A stretch of DNA of 64,000 nt from Alcanivorax sp. DP30 (GTDB lineage: Bacteria > Pseudomonadota > Gammaproteobacteria > Pseudomonadales > Alcanivoracaceae). The translations under genes were made by a program, and so were the position numbers. Location of the stretch: positions 611,341-675,340 of the forward strand of contig NZ_WTUY01000004.1 in NCBI RefSeq assembly GCF_009882945.1. The letters are read 5' to 3'. A model generated the notes under the pieces. That model was given only the letters and a program-made list of their open reading frames with translations. It searched no databases and was not told the DNA's origin. Below, in pieces: positions 1 through 8,757 of the stretch (position 1 is its first letter; every line of letters begins with the position of its first letter).

Positions 1-312
1 TCCTGGCTGGCGCCGCTGTCCCAAAAGTCGGCCCTGTCTGATCTTTGTCATCAATTAAGTCCGGATGAAAAGCGCTATTATGGTGACTTCTCGGTACTGG
101 GGCAGACTCCGGTGGCACAGCTGATCGCCGTCTACGGCGTCGAGTCTCCGCCACCTCTCTGGCAAGGTCTGACCGTGGCAGAACTGTTTACCAAACAGGT
201 GGGCAAACAGGCCGTGGTCGGTGATACGGTACGCGTCAGCGGCCTGCGTCTGCGCGCCAGGTCCGTGGAAGACGGCAAGGTAACCCTAGCCGGTCTGAAA
301 CTGCCGGGGTAA
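1..312 (+). CDS. C-terminal end of a K+/H+ antiporter, NhaP2/CvrA type (partial)
   Basis: The reading frame is open from the first base and ends at TAA 310-312, giving the last 103 residues of a longer protein. The pattern YYGDFSVLG, then AVYGVE, then a GLTVAELF...VGDTVRVSGLRLRA tail matches the cytosolic CorC/HlyC-type domain that closes NhaP2/CvrA potassium-proton antiporters. That domain is thought to gate cation exchange at the inner membrane. The transmembrane part is outside the window, so the family call rests only on this tail. A heptamer-armed repeat begins 10 bases after the stop codon. Confidence 0.55.
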   Translation, partial: SWLAPLSQKSALSDLCHQLSPDEKRYYGDFSVLGQTPVAQLIAVYGVESPPPLWQGLTVAELFTKQVGKQAVVGDTVRVSGLRLRARSVEDGKVTLAGLKLPG

Positions 313-321
313 AAAGCCGCG

Positions 322-464
322 GCAAGCGACAAGCTTCAAGCTGCAAGGCGCGGTAAAAGCTCTTTGATTCGGAACCTCTGTGCCCGCGCCCTGAGGTGAA
401 TCGCGGCGAAAATGTCCAAACACCCTACAAGCTGCCCTCGCGTTGTAGCTTGTAGCTTTAGCTA
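322..464. repeat. Heptamer-armed inverted element, copy A
   Basis: The left arm is CAAGCGA CAAGCTT CAAGCTG CAAG and the right arm is its inverted counterpart (GTTGTAGCTTGTAGCTT). Between them is a core with a GC-rich stretch (TGCCCGCGCC ... CGCGGCG). It fills the gap between the antiporter tail and the SDR gene; the right arm runs almost to the ribosome-binding site of the SDR gene. Confidence 0.75.
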
Positions 465-474
465 AGGAATTCAC

Positions 475-1284
475 ATGGCCCGTTTCGATAATCACCGCAT
501 TCTGATCACCGGCGCCGGCGCCGGCATTGGCGCACTGATGGCGGAGGAGTTTGCCAAGCAGGGGGCAGAGGTGATCGTGACTGCCCGCCGCATCACCGCG
601 GCCCGCGAAGTGGCCGACCGGATCAAGGCCTCCGGCGGCAAGGCCCATGCCTATGTACTGGATGTGAGCAAGATTGCCTCCATTGCCAAATTTCGCGACA
701 AGCTCCATGACGAGGTCGGCCCGATCACGGCGCTGATCAATAATGCCGGGGTGGTGTTCGGTGGCGAGTTCGAACAAGTGGAGCTGGAACAGCACCTCAA
801 TACCTTTCGCATCAACAGCGAAGGACTGATGGCCACCACCCATGCCTTCCTCAATGATCTGATCAAGGCGAAACAGGGCTATCTGGTCAACATCGCCAGC
901 GCTTCTGCCTTTGTGGGCCTGCCCTATGGCAGCACCTATGCCGCCAGCAAATGGGCGGTGGTGGGTTTCTCCGAATCCATCCGCCTGGAGCTGGATGTGC
1001 GCAAAATCAAGAACGTGGATGTGACCACGGTCTGCCCCAGCTATATCTCCACCGGCATGTTCGACGGCGTGAAGACGCCGCTGCTAACCCCCATGCTCAC
1101 TCCGGAGAAGGTGGTGAACAGCATCATCAAGGGCATGCTGAAAAAAGACAGCTTCGTGATCGAACCCCCCATCGCCAAATCCACCGAACTGCTCAAGGCC
1201 GCCCTGCCCCGCAAGATCTGGGACGAAGTGGCCTACCGGATCGGGGTGTCCACGTCCATGTACAGCTGGAAGGGGAAGAAATAG
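475..1284 (+). CDS. Short-chain dehydrogenase/reductase (SDR)
   Basis: A classical SDR of 269 residues that should bind NAD(P)(H) and oxidise or reduce a carbonyl or alcohol; the substrate cannot be read from sequence. The dinucleotide motif TGAGAGIG is at residues 12-19, NNAG at 89-92, a serine at about 142 and YAASK at 155-159, so the Ser-Tyr-Lys catalytic set is complete. After residue 190 the chain is rich in basic residues, as in SDRs that act on fatty or membrane-linked substrates. The start at ATG 475 is preceded by AAGGA. The nearest neighbours are separated by repeats, so it is probably transcribed alone. Confidence 0.9.
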   Translation: MARFDNHRILITGAGAGIGALMAEEFAKQGAEVIVTARRITAAREVADRIKASGGKAHAYVLDVSKIASIAKFRDKLHDEVGPITALINNAGVVFGGEFEQVELEQHLNTFRINSEGLMATTHAFLNDLIKAKQGYLVNIASASAFVGLPYGSTYAASKWAVVGFSESIRLELDVRKIKNVDVTTVCPSYISTGMFDGVKTPLLTPMLTPEKVVNSIIKGMLKKDSFVIEPPIAKSTELLKAALPRKIWDEVAYRIGVSTSMYSWKGKK

Positions 1285-1305
1285 CGGCGAGCAAACCCTT
1301 TCTAT

Positions 1306-1587
1306 GAAGCCGCTGTAGAACGTGCCTTGAGGTGCGATCGGAGCCGCTGTAGGAGCCTGCCCGCAGGCGATCCGAGCTTCGGCGAGGTAAGGATTCCAGA
1401 AGCGAGTTTCGAGTACCGAGTTTCGAAAACCTAAAACCGGTAGCCGGTACAAGGTTTGAGGTTCTGCCTTTCGAAACCCGGTACTCGCAACTCGAACCAG
1501 TTTACCTCGCTTAGGCTCGGATCGCTTGCAGGCAAGCTCCTACAATTGCCCGATTCGCGCCTCAAGCGGCGCTCCTACAGCGGCTTC
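1306..1587. repeat. Nested inverted-repeat cluster (REP pairs around a CGAGTTT-armed element)
   Basis: Four layers of inverted repeat share one centre. The outer perfect 13-bp arms are 1306-1318 and 1575-1587 (GAAGCCGCTGTAG). Next come 11-bp arms at 1367-1377 and 1515-1525 (GCGATCCGAGC) and 9-bp arms at 1382-1390 and 1502-1510 (GCGAGGTAA). The innermost layer is a heptamer-armed element at 1401-1496. The outer layers include REP-like GTAGGAGC and CTCCTAC words. The 522-base gap before the next gene otherwise shows nothing coding. Confidence 0.85.
1401..1496. repeat. Heptamer-armed element, CGAGTTT class, copy K
   Basis: The left arm reads GCGAGTT TCGAGTA CCGAGTT TCGAAAA and the right arm TTTCGAAACCCGGTACTCG, its inverted counterpart. 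The core contains GAGGTTCTGCC, also found (inverted) in the copy at 44621. Confidence 0.75.
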
Positions 1588-1806
1588 GTTGCGGTTTTTT
1601 TTGTTTTCCTCTCAGCTCGTGGCTAGCAGCTCGCAGCTCAATCCCCCGTGAATACCCATTCACCCTAACGCCGCGGCCTTTGCGCCTTGGCAGTCAATGC
1701 CTTTGCCCTTGCTTTCCCCAACAATGCGCCCCGTGATCCGCTGTCCGATAAAGACTATTCAAAGGTTCTTTATGACAGCCTGACTGATTCTGACGAGGGA
1801 TTTCCC

Positions 1807-3621
1807 ATGCCGAATTACAAGGCCCCCGTGCGCGATATGCGCTTTTTGATGAACGAAGTATTTGATTTCGAAAGCCACTACAAGTCGCTGCCCAACGGTG
1901 AAGATGCGACTCCGGACATGGTGGAAGCGATCGTTGGCGAAATGGCCAAGCTGTGTGAGAACACCATCGGCCCGCTGTACCAGAGTGGTGACGAAGAAGG
2001 CTGTACCCTCAAAGACGGCGTGGTGCATACCCCGAAAGGCTTCAAGGAAGCCTACGCAGAATTCCAGGCCGGCGGCTGGCAGGGTCTGAGCCACCCGGTG
2101 GAGTACGGCGGTCAGGGTCTGCCCATGTCCCTGGGCCTGATCAAGCAGGAAATGATGGCCACCGCCAACTGGTCGTTCTCCATGTACCCGGGTCTGTCCC
2201 TGGGTGCCATGAACACCATCCAGCTGCACGGTTCCGAAGAACAGAAGCAGGAATACCTGGTACCGCTGACCGAGGGCACCTGGGGCGGCACCATGTGTCT
2301 CACCGAGCCGCAGTGTGGTACCGACCTGGGTCAGGTAAAGACCAAGGCCGAGCCGCAGAAAGATGGTTCCTACAAGATTTCCGGCACCAAGATCTTCATC
2401 TCCTCCGGCGATCACGACATGGTGGAAAACATTGTCCACATCGTGCTGGCTCGCCTGCCTGACGCACCGAAAGGCACCAAGGGTATCTCCCTGTTCATCG
2501 TGCCCAAGTACCTGCCGGGCAAGATCGGTGAAGACAATGGCGTGAGCGTGGGTTCCCTGGAAAAGAAAATGGGCATCAAGGCTTCCGCCACCTGTGTGAT
2601 GAACTTCGACGAAGCCACCGGCTTCCTGATCGGTCCGGAGAACAAGGGCCTGGAGTGCATGTTCACCTTCATGAACACCGCCCGTCTGGGTACCGCCATG
2701 CAGGGCATCGCCCACGCCGAGCTGTCTTATCAGGGCGCTCTGCCCTACGCGAAAGAGCGTAAGTCCATGCGTGCCCTGTCCGGCAAGAAAGAACCGGATG
2801 CCATCGCCGACAGCCTGATCCACCACGGCGACGTGCGCCGTATGCTGCTCAAACAGAAGGCCATCGCCGAAGGCGGCCGTGCCATGCTGTACTTCTCTGC
2901 CCAGTACGCCGACAACATGATTTCCGGCATCCTGGAAGACGATATGGAGAAGTACGAGCACTGGGACAGCGAGCTGGGCTTCTTCACGCCGATCCTGAAA
3001 GGCTTCCTTACCGAGAAGGGTCTGGAAGTGGCCAATGACGGCATGCAGGTGTTTGGTGGTCACGGCTACATCAAGGAACACGGCATGGAGCAGATCGTGC
3101 GTGATGCGCGTATCTCCACCCTGTACGAAGGCACCACCGGCATTCAGGCACTCGACCTGCTGGGCCGTAAAGTGCTGCTCACCACCAAGGGCAAGTGTGT
3201 CCGTGACTTCACCAAGAAGCTGGTGGATTTCGGCACCAAGAACCTGCGTGATCCCAAGCTGCGTCCGTTCGCCTGGAAGCTGCTGAAGATTGCCGCCGAG
3301 TGGAACTACCTGACTACCCGCATCATGCTGGTAGCCGCGAAAGATCGCGACATGGTCTCCACCGCCAGCTACGACTTCCTGATGTACAGCGGCTACGCCA
3401 TGATGGCGTACTTCTGGGCCATCCAGGCGGGCGTTGCCAAGGACAAGCTGGAGAACGGTGGTAACGAGCCGGCAGAATTCTACAAGGCCAAACTGGCCAC
3501 TGCGGAATTCTACTTCGAGCGCATGCTGCCCAGCGCCAAAGGGCATGCGGACGCTGCCCTGAAGCCGACCCGCAGCATCATGAAGCTGAAGGCTGAAGAC
3601 TTCTCGTTCGATTACGAGTAA
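1807..3621 (+). CDS. Acyl-CoA dehydrogenase, long (about 600 residue) type
   Basis: FAD-dependent dehydrogenase of acyl-CoA thioesters (first oxidation step of beta-oxidation or a related branch). The protein is 604 residues, longer than the usual 380-residue enzymes and equal to the bacterial family with an extra C-terminal domain that includes DmdC. Flavin-site segments (CLTEPQCGTDLG, KIFISSGDHD), the HGYIKEHGMEQIVRD region and YEGTTGIQALDLLGRK are all present. I place the start at ATG 1807, preceded by GAGGGA at normal spacing, rather than the in-frame start at 1687; the 40 extra residues look unrelated to the family. It stands alone and ends at a strong terminator. Fatty-acid or alkane-derived acyl-CoA is a likely substrate by context only. 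Confidence 0.9.
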   Translation: MPNYKAPVRDMRFLMNEVFDFESHYKSLPNGEDATPDMVEAIVGEMAKLCENTIGPLYQSGDEEGCTLKDGVVHTPKGFKEAYAEFQAGGWQGLSHPVEYGGQGLPMSLGLIKQEMMATANWSFSMYPGLSLGAMNTIQLHGSEEQKQEYLVPLTEGTWGGTMCLTEPQCGTDLGQVKTKAEPQKDGSYKISGTKIFISSGDHDMVENIVHIVLARLPDAPKGTKGISLFIVPKYLPGKIGEDNGVSVGSLEKKMGIKASATCVMNFDEATGFLIGPENKGLECMFTFMNTARLGTAMQGIAHAELSYQGALPYAKERKSMRALSGKKEPDAIADSLIHHGDVRRMLLKQKAIAEGGRAMLYFSAQYADNMISGILEDDMEKYEHWDSELGFFTPILKGFLTEKGLEVANDGMQVFGGHGYIKEHGMEQIVRDARISTLYEGTTGIQALDLLGRKVLLTTKGKCVRDFTKKLVDFGTKNLRDPKLRPFAWKLLKIAAEWNYLTTRIMLVAAKDRDMVSTASYDFLMYSGYAMMAYFWAIQAGVAKDKLENGGNEPAEFYKAKLATAEFYFERMLPSAKGHADAALKPTRSIMKLKAEDFSFDYE

Positions 3622-3632
3622 GGGGAATGATC

Positions 3633-3660
3633 GGGCGTCAGCGGTCTGACGTCGGATGCT
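3633..3660. repeat. Solo heptamer arm, GACGTCG class
   Basis: Four consecutive degenerate heptamers, GGGCGTC AGCGGTC TGACGTC GGATGCT, lie between the acyl-CoA dehydrogenase stop codon and its terminator. They resemble the arms of the element at 43803-43885, but no inverted partner is visible. Confidence 0.4.
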
Positions 3661-3694
3661 AAAAAAAGGGCGACCTTCGGGTCGCCCTTTTTTA
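3661..3694 (+). terminator. Rho-independent terminator after the acyl-CoA dehydrogenase
   Basis: GGGCGACC-TTCG-GGTCGCCC stem capped by a UUCG-type tetraloop, flanked by A and T runs, so it may also stop transcripts arriving from the opposite side. Confidence 0.9.
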
Positions 3695-3754
3695 TGGTGA
3701 TTTGCGGGTGAGAGTGGCATCACTGCGTTACTCGATCACCGGCTCAGAGGTGAG

Positions 3755-4936
3755 CTATTCCAGTTTACCCTCAATCATTGCCAGCAACGTATACCAGTCC
3801 CCCTGCCTTGTCTCGACCGGAAACTGTCGCTGCAGGAACGTGTGCAGTTGTTTGTCCGAGTCATAACGGCGCAGGGTGTCCGGATCAAGGCAGGCGAGCA
3901 GCCTGATTTCCAGAATCACCTGACTCTGATTTCCCTGCATCATGGCCAGCATGAGTTTCTGGGTCGGCGTAACCCGGGAATTCCCGTTTTTCTCGTCGTA
4001 GTCCATGCTGTAGACCAGCAACTCCTGCGCTTCTTGGCAATTGCTTGCGCTCGAAGACAGGGACGAAAGAATATAGCCCTTGTATTTGCTGTCCGGCGTT
4101 TCCTTTACAAAGGCCCAAACTTTTTTCCGGTTTTCCCCGGTAAGCAGCGTTGGTTGGTCTCTAAGCAGGTTGGAGACAAACAATTGCGTCAAACTTACCG
4201 CGTCGGCAGACCAATTCTTCGCGTAACCATAAGAGGTAAAAAGTGCATCGAGCGCGGCCTCCGGATCCCGGTTTTCCAGAATGTCGGAGCGGGTTCGATG
4301 ATAAATCGTCAATCTCTGGGTTTTGTAATCCCCATCTTCCAAACCTGACAATAGATCGAGCGCCTGGGGAAAGTAGTCCAGTGCCTGATCCTCAAAATCT
4401 CTCCGCGCCGTCTTGTCATGGATTCTTCCACGAAAAAAAGCGGCTGCGTCACTATACAGTGCTGCCCACTCCACGCTGTCTTTTGCACTGGCGGGCTTTA
4501 GCTGCTGAAAAACGGCCCACTTCAATTCGATAATCTCGTTATACGGCACCCAACCTTTCAGGCTGGTCAGAGTGAGAAATTCCGGGATCATCCAGAATTC
4601 ACCGGTGAGGTGTTCCGCCGCTTTTTTTGCCTCCCCCAGCATTCCTCTTCGGCTTATATCGCCGCGATCTTCAAATCGGTTGAACATCTCCGAATACAGC
4701 CTTGCCATATACGTCGATGACAAAACGAGGTCTGCATGGCTGACGGCAGTTTTTGCTGCCTGATTGTATTTTTCACATGCTCCGAAGCGCTGCTCCTTCA
4801 GTTGTTCCAGAGGCAGGGCTTTAATCTTGAGGACATAGTTCCTGCATTGCTCATGCAGCGTTTCCATTTCTGAAGCCACTACCGGCATGAATGCCAGTGA
4901 TAACAAAACCACAATCGCTAAATTTTTCAACTTCAT
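3755..4936 (-). CDS. Secreted helical protein of unknown function
   Basis: I do not recognise this protein. It has 393 residues with a clear Sec signal (MKLKNLAIVVLLSLAFMPVVAS, cleaved near residue 21). The mature part is mostly predicted helix with alternating charged and aromatic residues and could form a TPR-like solenoid; I see no catalytic motif. Several cysteines (in EQCRNY, GACEKY, SNCQEA, LACLDP) could form disulfides in the periplasm. It reads leftwards away from the aceA terminator and converges with the acyl-CoA dehydrogenase. Its base composition is more AT-rich than its neighbours, which may reflect later acquisition. Confidence 0.7.
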   Translation of the reverse strand: MKLKNLAIVVLLSLAFMPVVASEMETLHEQCRNYVLKIKALPLEQLKEQRFGACEKYNQAAKTAVSHADLVLSSTYMARLYSEMFNRFEDRGDISRRGMLGEAKKAAEHLTGEFWMIPEFLTLTSLKGWVPYNEIIELKWAVFQQLKPASAKDSVEWAALYSDAAAFFRGRIHDKTARRDFEDQALDYFPQALDLLSGLEDGDYKTQRLTIYHRTRSDILENRDPEAALDALFTSYGYAKNWSADAVSLTQLFVSNLLRDQPTLLTGENRKKVWAFVKETPDSKYKGYILSSLSSSASNCQEAQELLVYSMDYDEKNGNSRVTPTQKLMLAMMQGNQSQVILEIRLLACLDPDTLRRYDSDKQLHTFLQRQFPVETRQGDWYTLLAMIEGKLE

Positions 4937-5143
4937 CCACCCAACATCCCTATCAAAGTCACTCTATTTTATTCTGGAAAAATTAACTCACGTTTTTCCC
5001 ATTCGACAGCAACCTATGCAACGGGCCACGGCTTGCCAAACGGCTGACACCAGAGACCGAGAAGATCATTGTAGAGGTATGCTTGTGTTTAACGCCCGGC
5101 ACACACCCTGCATGATGGCTTCCCCTTCATATTCGCGAACAAT

Positions 5144-5176
5144 AAAAAAGCGGCCCCCTTTCGGGGGCCGCCTTTT
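5144..5176 (-). terminator. Rho-independent terminator of aceA
   Basis: GGCGGCCCCC-GAAA-GGGGGCCGC hairpin followed by a T run when read on the minus strand, 27 bases past the aceA stop codon. Confidence 0.9.
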
Positions 5177-5202
5177 ACACTAACCTTGAGCGTGTTCGAG
5201 AC

Positions 5203-6801
5203 TTAGTGGTTCTCGAACTGACCCATGGTGTTGTGCTTACCACCAGCTTTCAGAGCAGCTTCACCAGAGAAGTACTCTTTGTGGTCATCACCGATGTTGG
5301 AACCGGCCATGTCCTGGTGCTTCACGGTAGCGATACCGCGACGGATTTCCTGACGCTGAACACCAGCGGCGTAGGCCAGCATGCCTTCTTCGCCGAAGTA
5401 ACCTTCTACCAGGGTGTCGGTAGACAGCGCGGCAGTGTGGTAAGTCGGCAGAGTGATCAGGTGGTGGAATACACCAGCTTCACGGGCAGCATCACGCTGG
5501 AAGTTCTGACACCACTTGTCTGCTTCGGTAGCCAGATCAGAGTTGTCGTAGTCAGCGCTCATCAGACGGTTGCGGTCGTAACCGGATACGTCTTTGCCTT
5601 CCTTCTCCCAGGCATCGAATACCTGCTGACGGAAGTTCAGGGTCCAGTTGAAGGACGGGCTGTTGTTGTACACCAGCTTGGCAGACGGCTCTTGTTCGCG
5701 GATGCGATCAACCATGCCCTTGATGTGCTCGATGTTCGGGGTCGGAGTCTCGATCCACAGCAGGTCAGCGCCGTTCTGCAGGCTGGTTACACAGTCCAGA
5801 ACAACACGGTCGATGTTGGTGTCGCGACGGAACTGGAACAGGCCGGAAGCCAGTTTGGTCGGCTTGATCAGCTTGCCAGCAGTCTTAACCAGAACGTCAC
5901 CGTGAGCAACGCTGGACGGATCGGTTACTTCTTCGCCTTCCAGGAAGGAGTTGTACTGGTCAGCCAGATCACCTTCTTCAGTGGAAACAGCGATCTGCTT
6001 GGTCAGGCCAGCACCTTCGGAGTCGGTACGGGCAACGATCACACCGTCGTCAACGCCCAGCTCGAGGAAGGCGTAACGTACAGCATTGATCTTGGCCAGG
6101 AAGTCAGAGTGAGGAACGGTTACTTTACCGTCCTGGTGACCACACTGCTTCTCGTCAGAAACCTGGTTCTCGATCTGGATGCAGCAAGCACCCGCTTCGA
6201 TCATCTGCTTGGCCATCAGGTAAGTGGCTTCCGGGTTACCGAAACCAGCATCGATGTCAGCAATGATCGGCACAACGTGAGTTTCGAAGTTGTCGATCTT
6301 GGCGATGATTTCGGCTTGCTTGGCAGCGTCGCCAGCGTCCTTGGCATCGTCCAGGGCACGGTACAGGTGGTTCAGTTCCCAGGCGTCAGCCTGCTTCAGG
6401 AAGGTGTACAGCTCACGGATCAGGTCAGCAACAGAAGTCTTCTCGTGCATGGACTGATCAGGCAGCGGACCGAACTGGGAGCGCAGTGCAGCAACCATCC
6501 AGCCGGACAGGTACAGGTAACGACGCTTGGTGCCACCGAAGTGCTTCTTGATGGAGATCATCTTCTGCTGACCGATGAAACCGTGCCAGCAACCCAGGGA
6601 CTGGGTGTACAGGCTGTTGTCAGCATCATAGGCAGCCATGTCTTCACGCATGATCTTGGCGTTGTACTTGGCGATGTCCAGATGCGTGTTGAAACGGTTT
6701 TGCAGACGCATGCGAACAGCAGATTCCGGATTGATATCTTTCCAGGTGCTGTTGGCACCAATCACGGAGCTAAGTGCTTCGATATCTTTGGTGTATGACA
6801 T
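5203..6801 (-). CDS. aceA: Isocitrate lyase
   Basis: Cleaves isocitrate to glyoxylate and succinate, the first step of the glyoxylate shunt, which is essential for growth on alkanes, fatty acids or acetate. At 532 residues it is the longer Pseudomonas/Acinetobacter-type enzyme. The metal-binding segment DIDAGFGN is at residues 182-189, and the catalytic loop reads EKQCGHQDGK with the active cysteine at 220. It is a single-gene unit with its own terminator, read divergently from the wax ester synthase gene across 571 bases. A 14-bp palindrome 58 bases upstream of the start is a candidate operator. Malate synthase is not in this window. Confidence 0.97.
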   Translation of the reverse strand: MSYTKDIEALSSVIGANSTWKDINPESAVRMRLQNRFNTHLDIAKYNAKIMREDMAAYDADNSLYTQSLGCWHGFIGQQKMISIKKHFGGTKRRYLYLSGWMVAALRSQFGPLPDQSMHEKTSVADLIRELYTFLKQADAWELNHLYRALDDAKDAGDAAKQAEIIAKIDNFETHVVPIIADIDAGFGNPEATYLMAKQMIEAGACCIQIENQVSDEKQCGHQDGKVTVPHSDFLAKINAVRYAFLELGVDDGVIVARTDSEGAGLTKQIAVSTEEGDLADQYNSFLEGEEVTDPSSVAHGDVLVKTAGKLIKPTKLASGLFQFRRDTNIDRVVLDCVTSLQNGADLLWIETPTPNIEHIKGMVDRIREQEPSAKLVYNNSPSFNWTLNFRQQVFDAWEKEGKDVSGYDRNRLMSADYDNSDLATEADKWCQNFQRDAAREAGVFHHLITLPTYHTAALSTDTLVEGYFGEEGMLAYAAGVQRQEIRRGIATVKHQDMAGSNIGDDHKEYFSGEAALKAGGKHNTMGQFENH

Positions 6802-6858
6802 GGTGAACCTCTGATATTAAAAATTGGTTTATCGATACCGGGGAGGGGCAACCCTGTT

Positions 6859-6872
6859 CATGTCATGACATG
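6859..6872. promoter_or_regulatory. 14-bp palindrome upstream of aceA (candidate operator)
   Basis: CATGTCATGACATG is a perfect palindrome starting 58 bases upstream of the aceA start codon, where a regulator of the glyoxylate shunt could bind. No matching regulator gene is adjacent; the role is inferred from position and symmetry. Confidence 0.4.
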
Positions 6873-6942
6873 CCGGTCTACCGATGCCGCGCATTCTAGA
6901 CCCGGTCGACCCATAAACATAATCAATATGATCTATTTTCGG

Positions 6943-6959
6943 TATTCATAAGATGAATA
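6943..6959. promoter_or_regulatory. Inverted repeat TATTCAT-AAG-ATGAATA in the aceA-atfA gap
   Basis: Perfect 7-bp arms with a 3-base centre in the AT-rich part of the divergent intergenic region. It could be a binding site for either gene. The rest of the gap (6960-7372) shows no other clear structure or gene. Confidence 0.35.
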
Positions 6960-7372
6960 TATAGCCAATCCCGGCCTTTAACCTTGCCTGGTGTGGCCGG
7001 GGCGAAGGCCGCTGGATGCAGGTATCCCGCCCAGACAGCTCTGCCCAGCGTTCTGACGTGACCTGTAAGTCAGCGTCAGCATCTTCGCCAAACCCCGGAT
7101 TATGGGCCGCCCGAAAACCTCGTCCAGGGCGACGAAATCCACTCCCAGCTCGCTGAACTTCCTTCAAAAACATCGACCACTGAGACAGCCCCGACGCTTC
7201 TCCATAACGCCGTCATATTAGATGCCGAGACACAGTGACCCCCGCGCCCCTTTGCTACTATGATCGTCTCTGCACAGCGATTACGCCCAAGGTTGGCATG
7301 GAGAGTGCATTTCACGTCCAATAGACAGTCTGTGTACATGGAAATACCGATAAAGATAAGGAACGAGACTTT

Positions 7373-8746
7373 ATGAAAGCGCTAAGCCCGGTGGATCAGT
7401 TGTTCTTGTGGCTCGAGAAACGCCAGCAACCCATGCATGTGGGTGGGCTGCAGTTGTTCCATTTCCCGGAAGGCGCCGGCCCCAAGTACGTCAGTGAGCT
7501 GGCGGAACAGATGCGTGAGTACAGCAGTCCCGTAGCCCCTTTTAACCAGAAGCTGACCCGCCGCCTGGGACAGTACTACTGGACCGAGGACAAGCAGTTC
7601 GATATTGATCACCATCTTCGCCATGAAGCGCTGCCCAAGCCCGGTCGTATTCGTGAGTTACTCTCGCTGGTATCTGCCGAGCATTCCAACCTGATGGATC
7701 GCGAACGCCCGCTCTGGGAAACCCATCTAATCGAAGGTATCCGCGGCCGCCAGTTTGCCCTTTACACCAAGATCCACCACTCCGTGGTTGATGGCATATC
7801 CGCCATGCGACTGGGCATGCGTGCCTTATCCAGCGACCCGGAAGAGCGTGACCTGCCACCGGTATGGGCCTATCAACCCAAAAAGCGGGGCCGCTCCCTG
7901 CCCAGCAATCCGGTGGATGTGGCTTCCAGCCTGGCTCGCCTTGGCGCAGGACTGAGCAAACAGGCCGCCACCGTCCCCGGGCTGGCCCGCGAGATCTACA
8001 AGGTCAGCCAGAAAGCCCGCAAGGACGAGAATTACGTTTCCATCTTCCAGGCACCGGACACCATTCTTAACCAGAGTATCACCGGTTCACGCCGCTTTGC
8101 GGCACAGAGCTTCAGCCTTTCGCGGCTCAAGGTCATTGCCCAGGCCTTTGGCTGTACCGTCAACACGGTAGTACTGGCCATGTGTGGCCATGCCCTGCGC
8201 GAGTACCTGATCAGCCAGCACGCGCTCCCTGATGAACCGCTGATTGCCATGGTGCCCATGAGCCTGCGTCAGGATGACAGTGCCGGCGGCAACCAGATCG
8301 GCATGATTCTGGCCAACCTGGGTACCCATATCTGTGATCCGGGTAACCGGATACGGGTGGTGCATGATTCCATTGAAGAAGCCAAGCAACGCTTCTCGCA
8401 AATGAGCCCCGAGGAAATTCTCAACTTCACCGCGCTGACCATGGCCCCCACCGGCCTCAACCTGCTCACGGGTCTTGCCCCCAAATGGCGGGCCTTTAAT
8501 GTGGTCATCTCCAATGTACCGGGCCCCAAAGAACCCCTGTACTGGAATGGCGCCGAGCTCAAGGGCATGTATCCCGTCTCCATTGCGCTGGATCGCATTG
8601 CCCTCAACATCACCCTGACCAGCTACGTGGACCAGCTGGAATTCGGCCTGATTGCCTGCCGCCGCACCCTGCCCTCCATGCAGCGCCTGCTGGACTATCT
8701 GGAGCAGTCGATTCGCGAACTGGAGATTGCGGCGGGGATTAAGTGA
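7373..8746 (+). CDS. atfA: Wax ester synthase / diacylglycerol acyltransferase
   Basis: Bifunctional WS/DGAT that esterifies acyl-CoA to fatty alcohols or diacylglycerol, making wax esters and triacylglycerols that are stored as cytosolic inclusions. The 457 residues match the AtfA1 protein of Alcanivorax borkumensis in length and, as far as I recall, along most of the chain. The catalytic HHSVVDG is at residues 135-141, PLW at 113-115 and NVVISNVPGP at 376-385. ATG 7373 follows AAGGAACGAG. The gene is divergent from aceA; lipid storage and the glyoxylate shunt both draw on acyl-CoA, so shared control is plausible but not shown. A heptamer-armed element begins 12 bases after the stop codon. 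Confidence 0.96.
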   Translation: MKALSPVDQLFLWLEKRQQPMHVGGLQLFHFPEGAGPKYVSELAEQMREYSSPVAPFNQKLTRRLGQYYWTEDKQFDIDHHLRHEALPKPGRIRELLSLVSAEHSNLMDRERPLWETHLIEGIRGRQFALYTKIHHSVVDGISAMRLGMRALSSDPEERDLPPVWAYQPKKRGRSLPSNPVDVASSLARLGAGLSKQAATVPGLAREIYKVSQKARKDENYVSIFQAPDTILNQSITGSRRFAAQSFSLSRLKVIAQAFGCTVNTVVLAMCGHALREYLISQHALPDEPLIAMVPMSLRQDDSAGGNQIGMILANLGTHICDPGNRIRVVHDSIEEAKQRFSQMSPEEILNFTALTMAPTGLNLLTGLAPKWRAFNVVISNVPGPKEPLYWNGAELKGMYPVSIALDRIALNITLTSYVDQLEFGLIACRRTLPSMQRLLDYLEQSIRELEIAAGIK

Positions 8747-8757
8747 CAGGAGCGCGC

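Noticed and set aside
1759-3723. Long open frame antisense to the acyl-CoA dehydrogenase
   Set aside because: It mirrors the codon pattern of a strongly coding GC-rich gene; no ribosome-binding site and low-complexity His/Gly/Val content. The same holds for frames antisense to aceA, gyrB, the SPFH gene and the TonB receptor.
3755-4936. Possible Sel1/TPR repeat protein
   Set aside because: Helical pattern fits loosely but the consensus TPR positions could not be aligned by eye; left as unknown.
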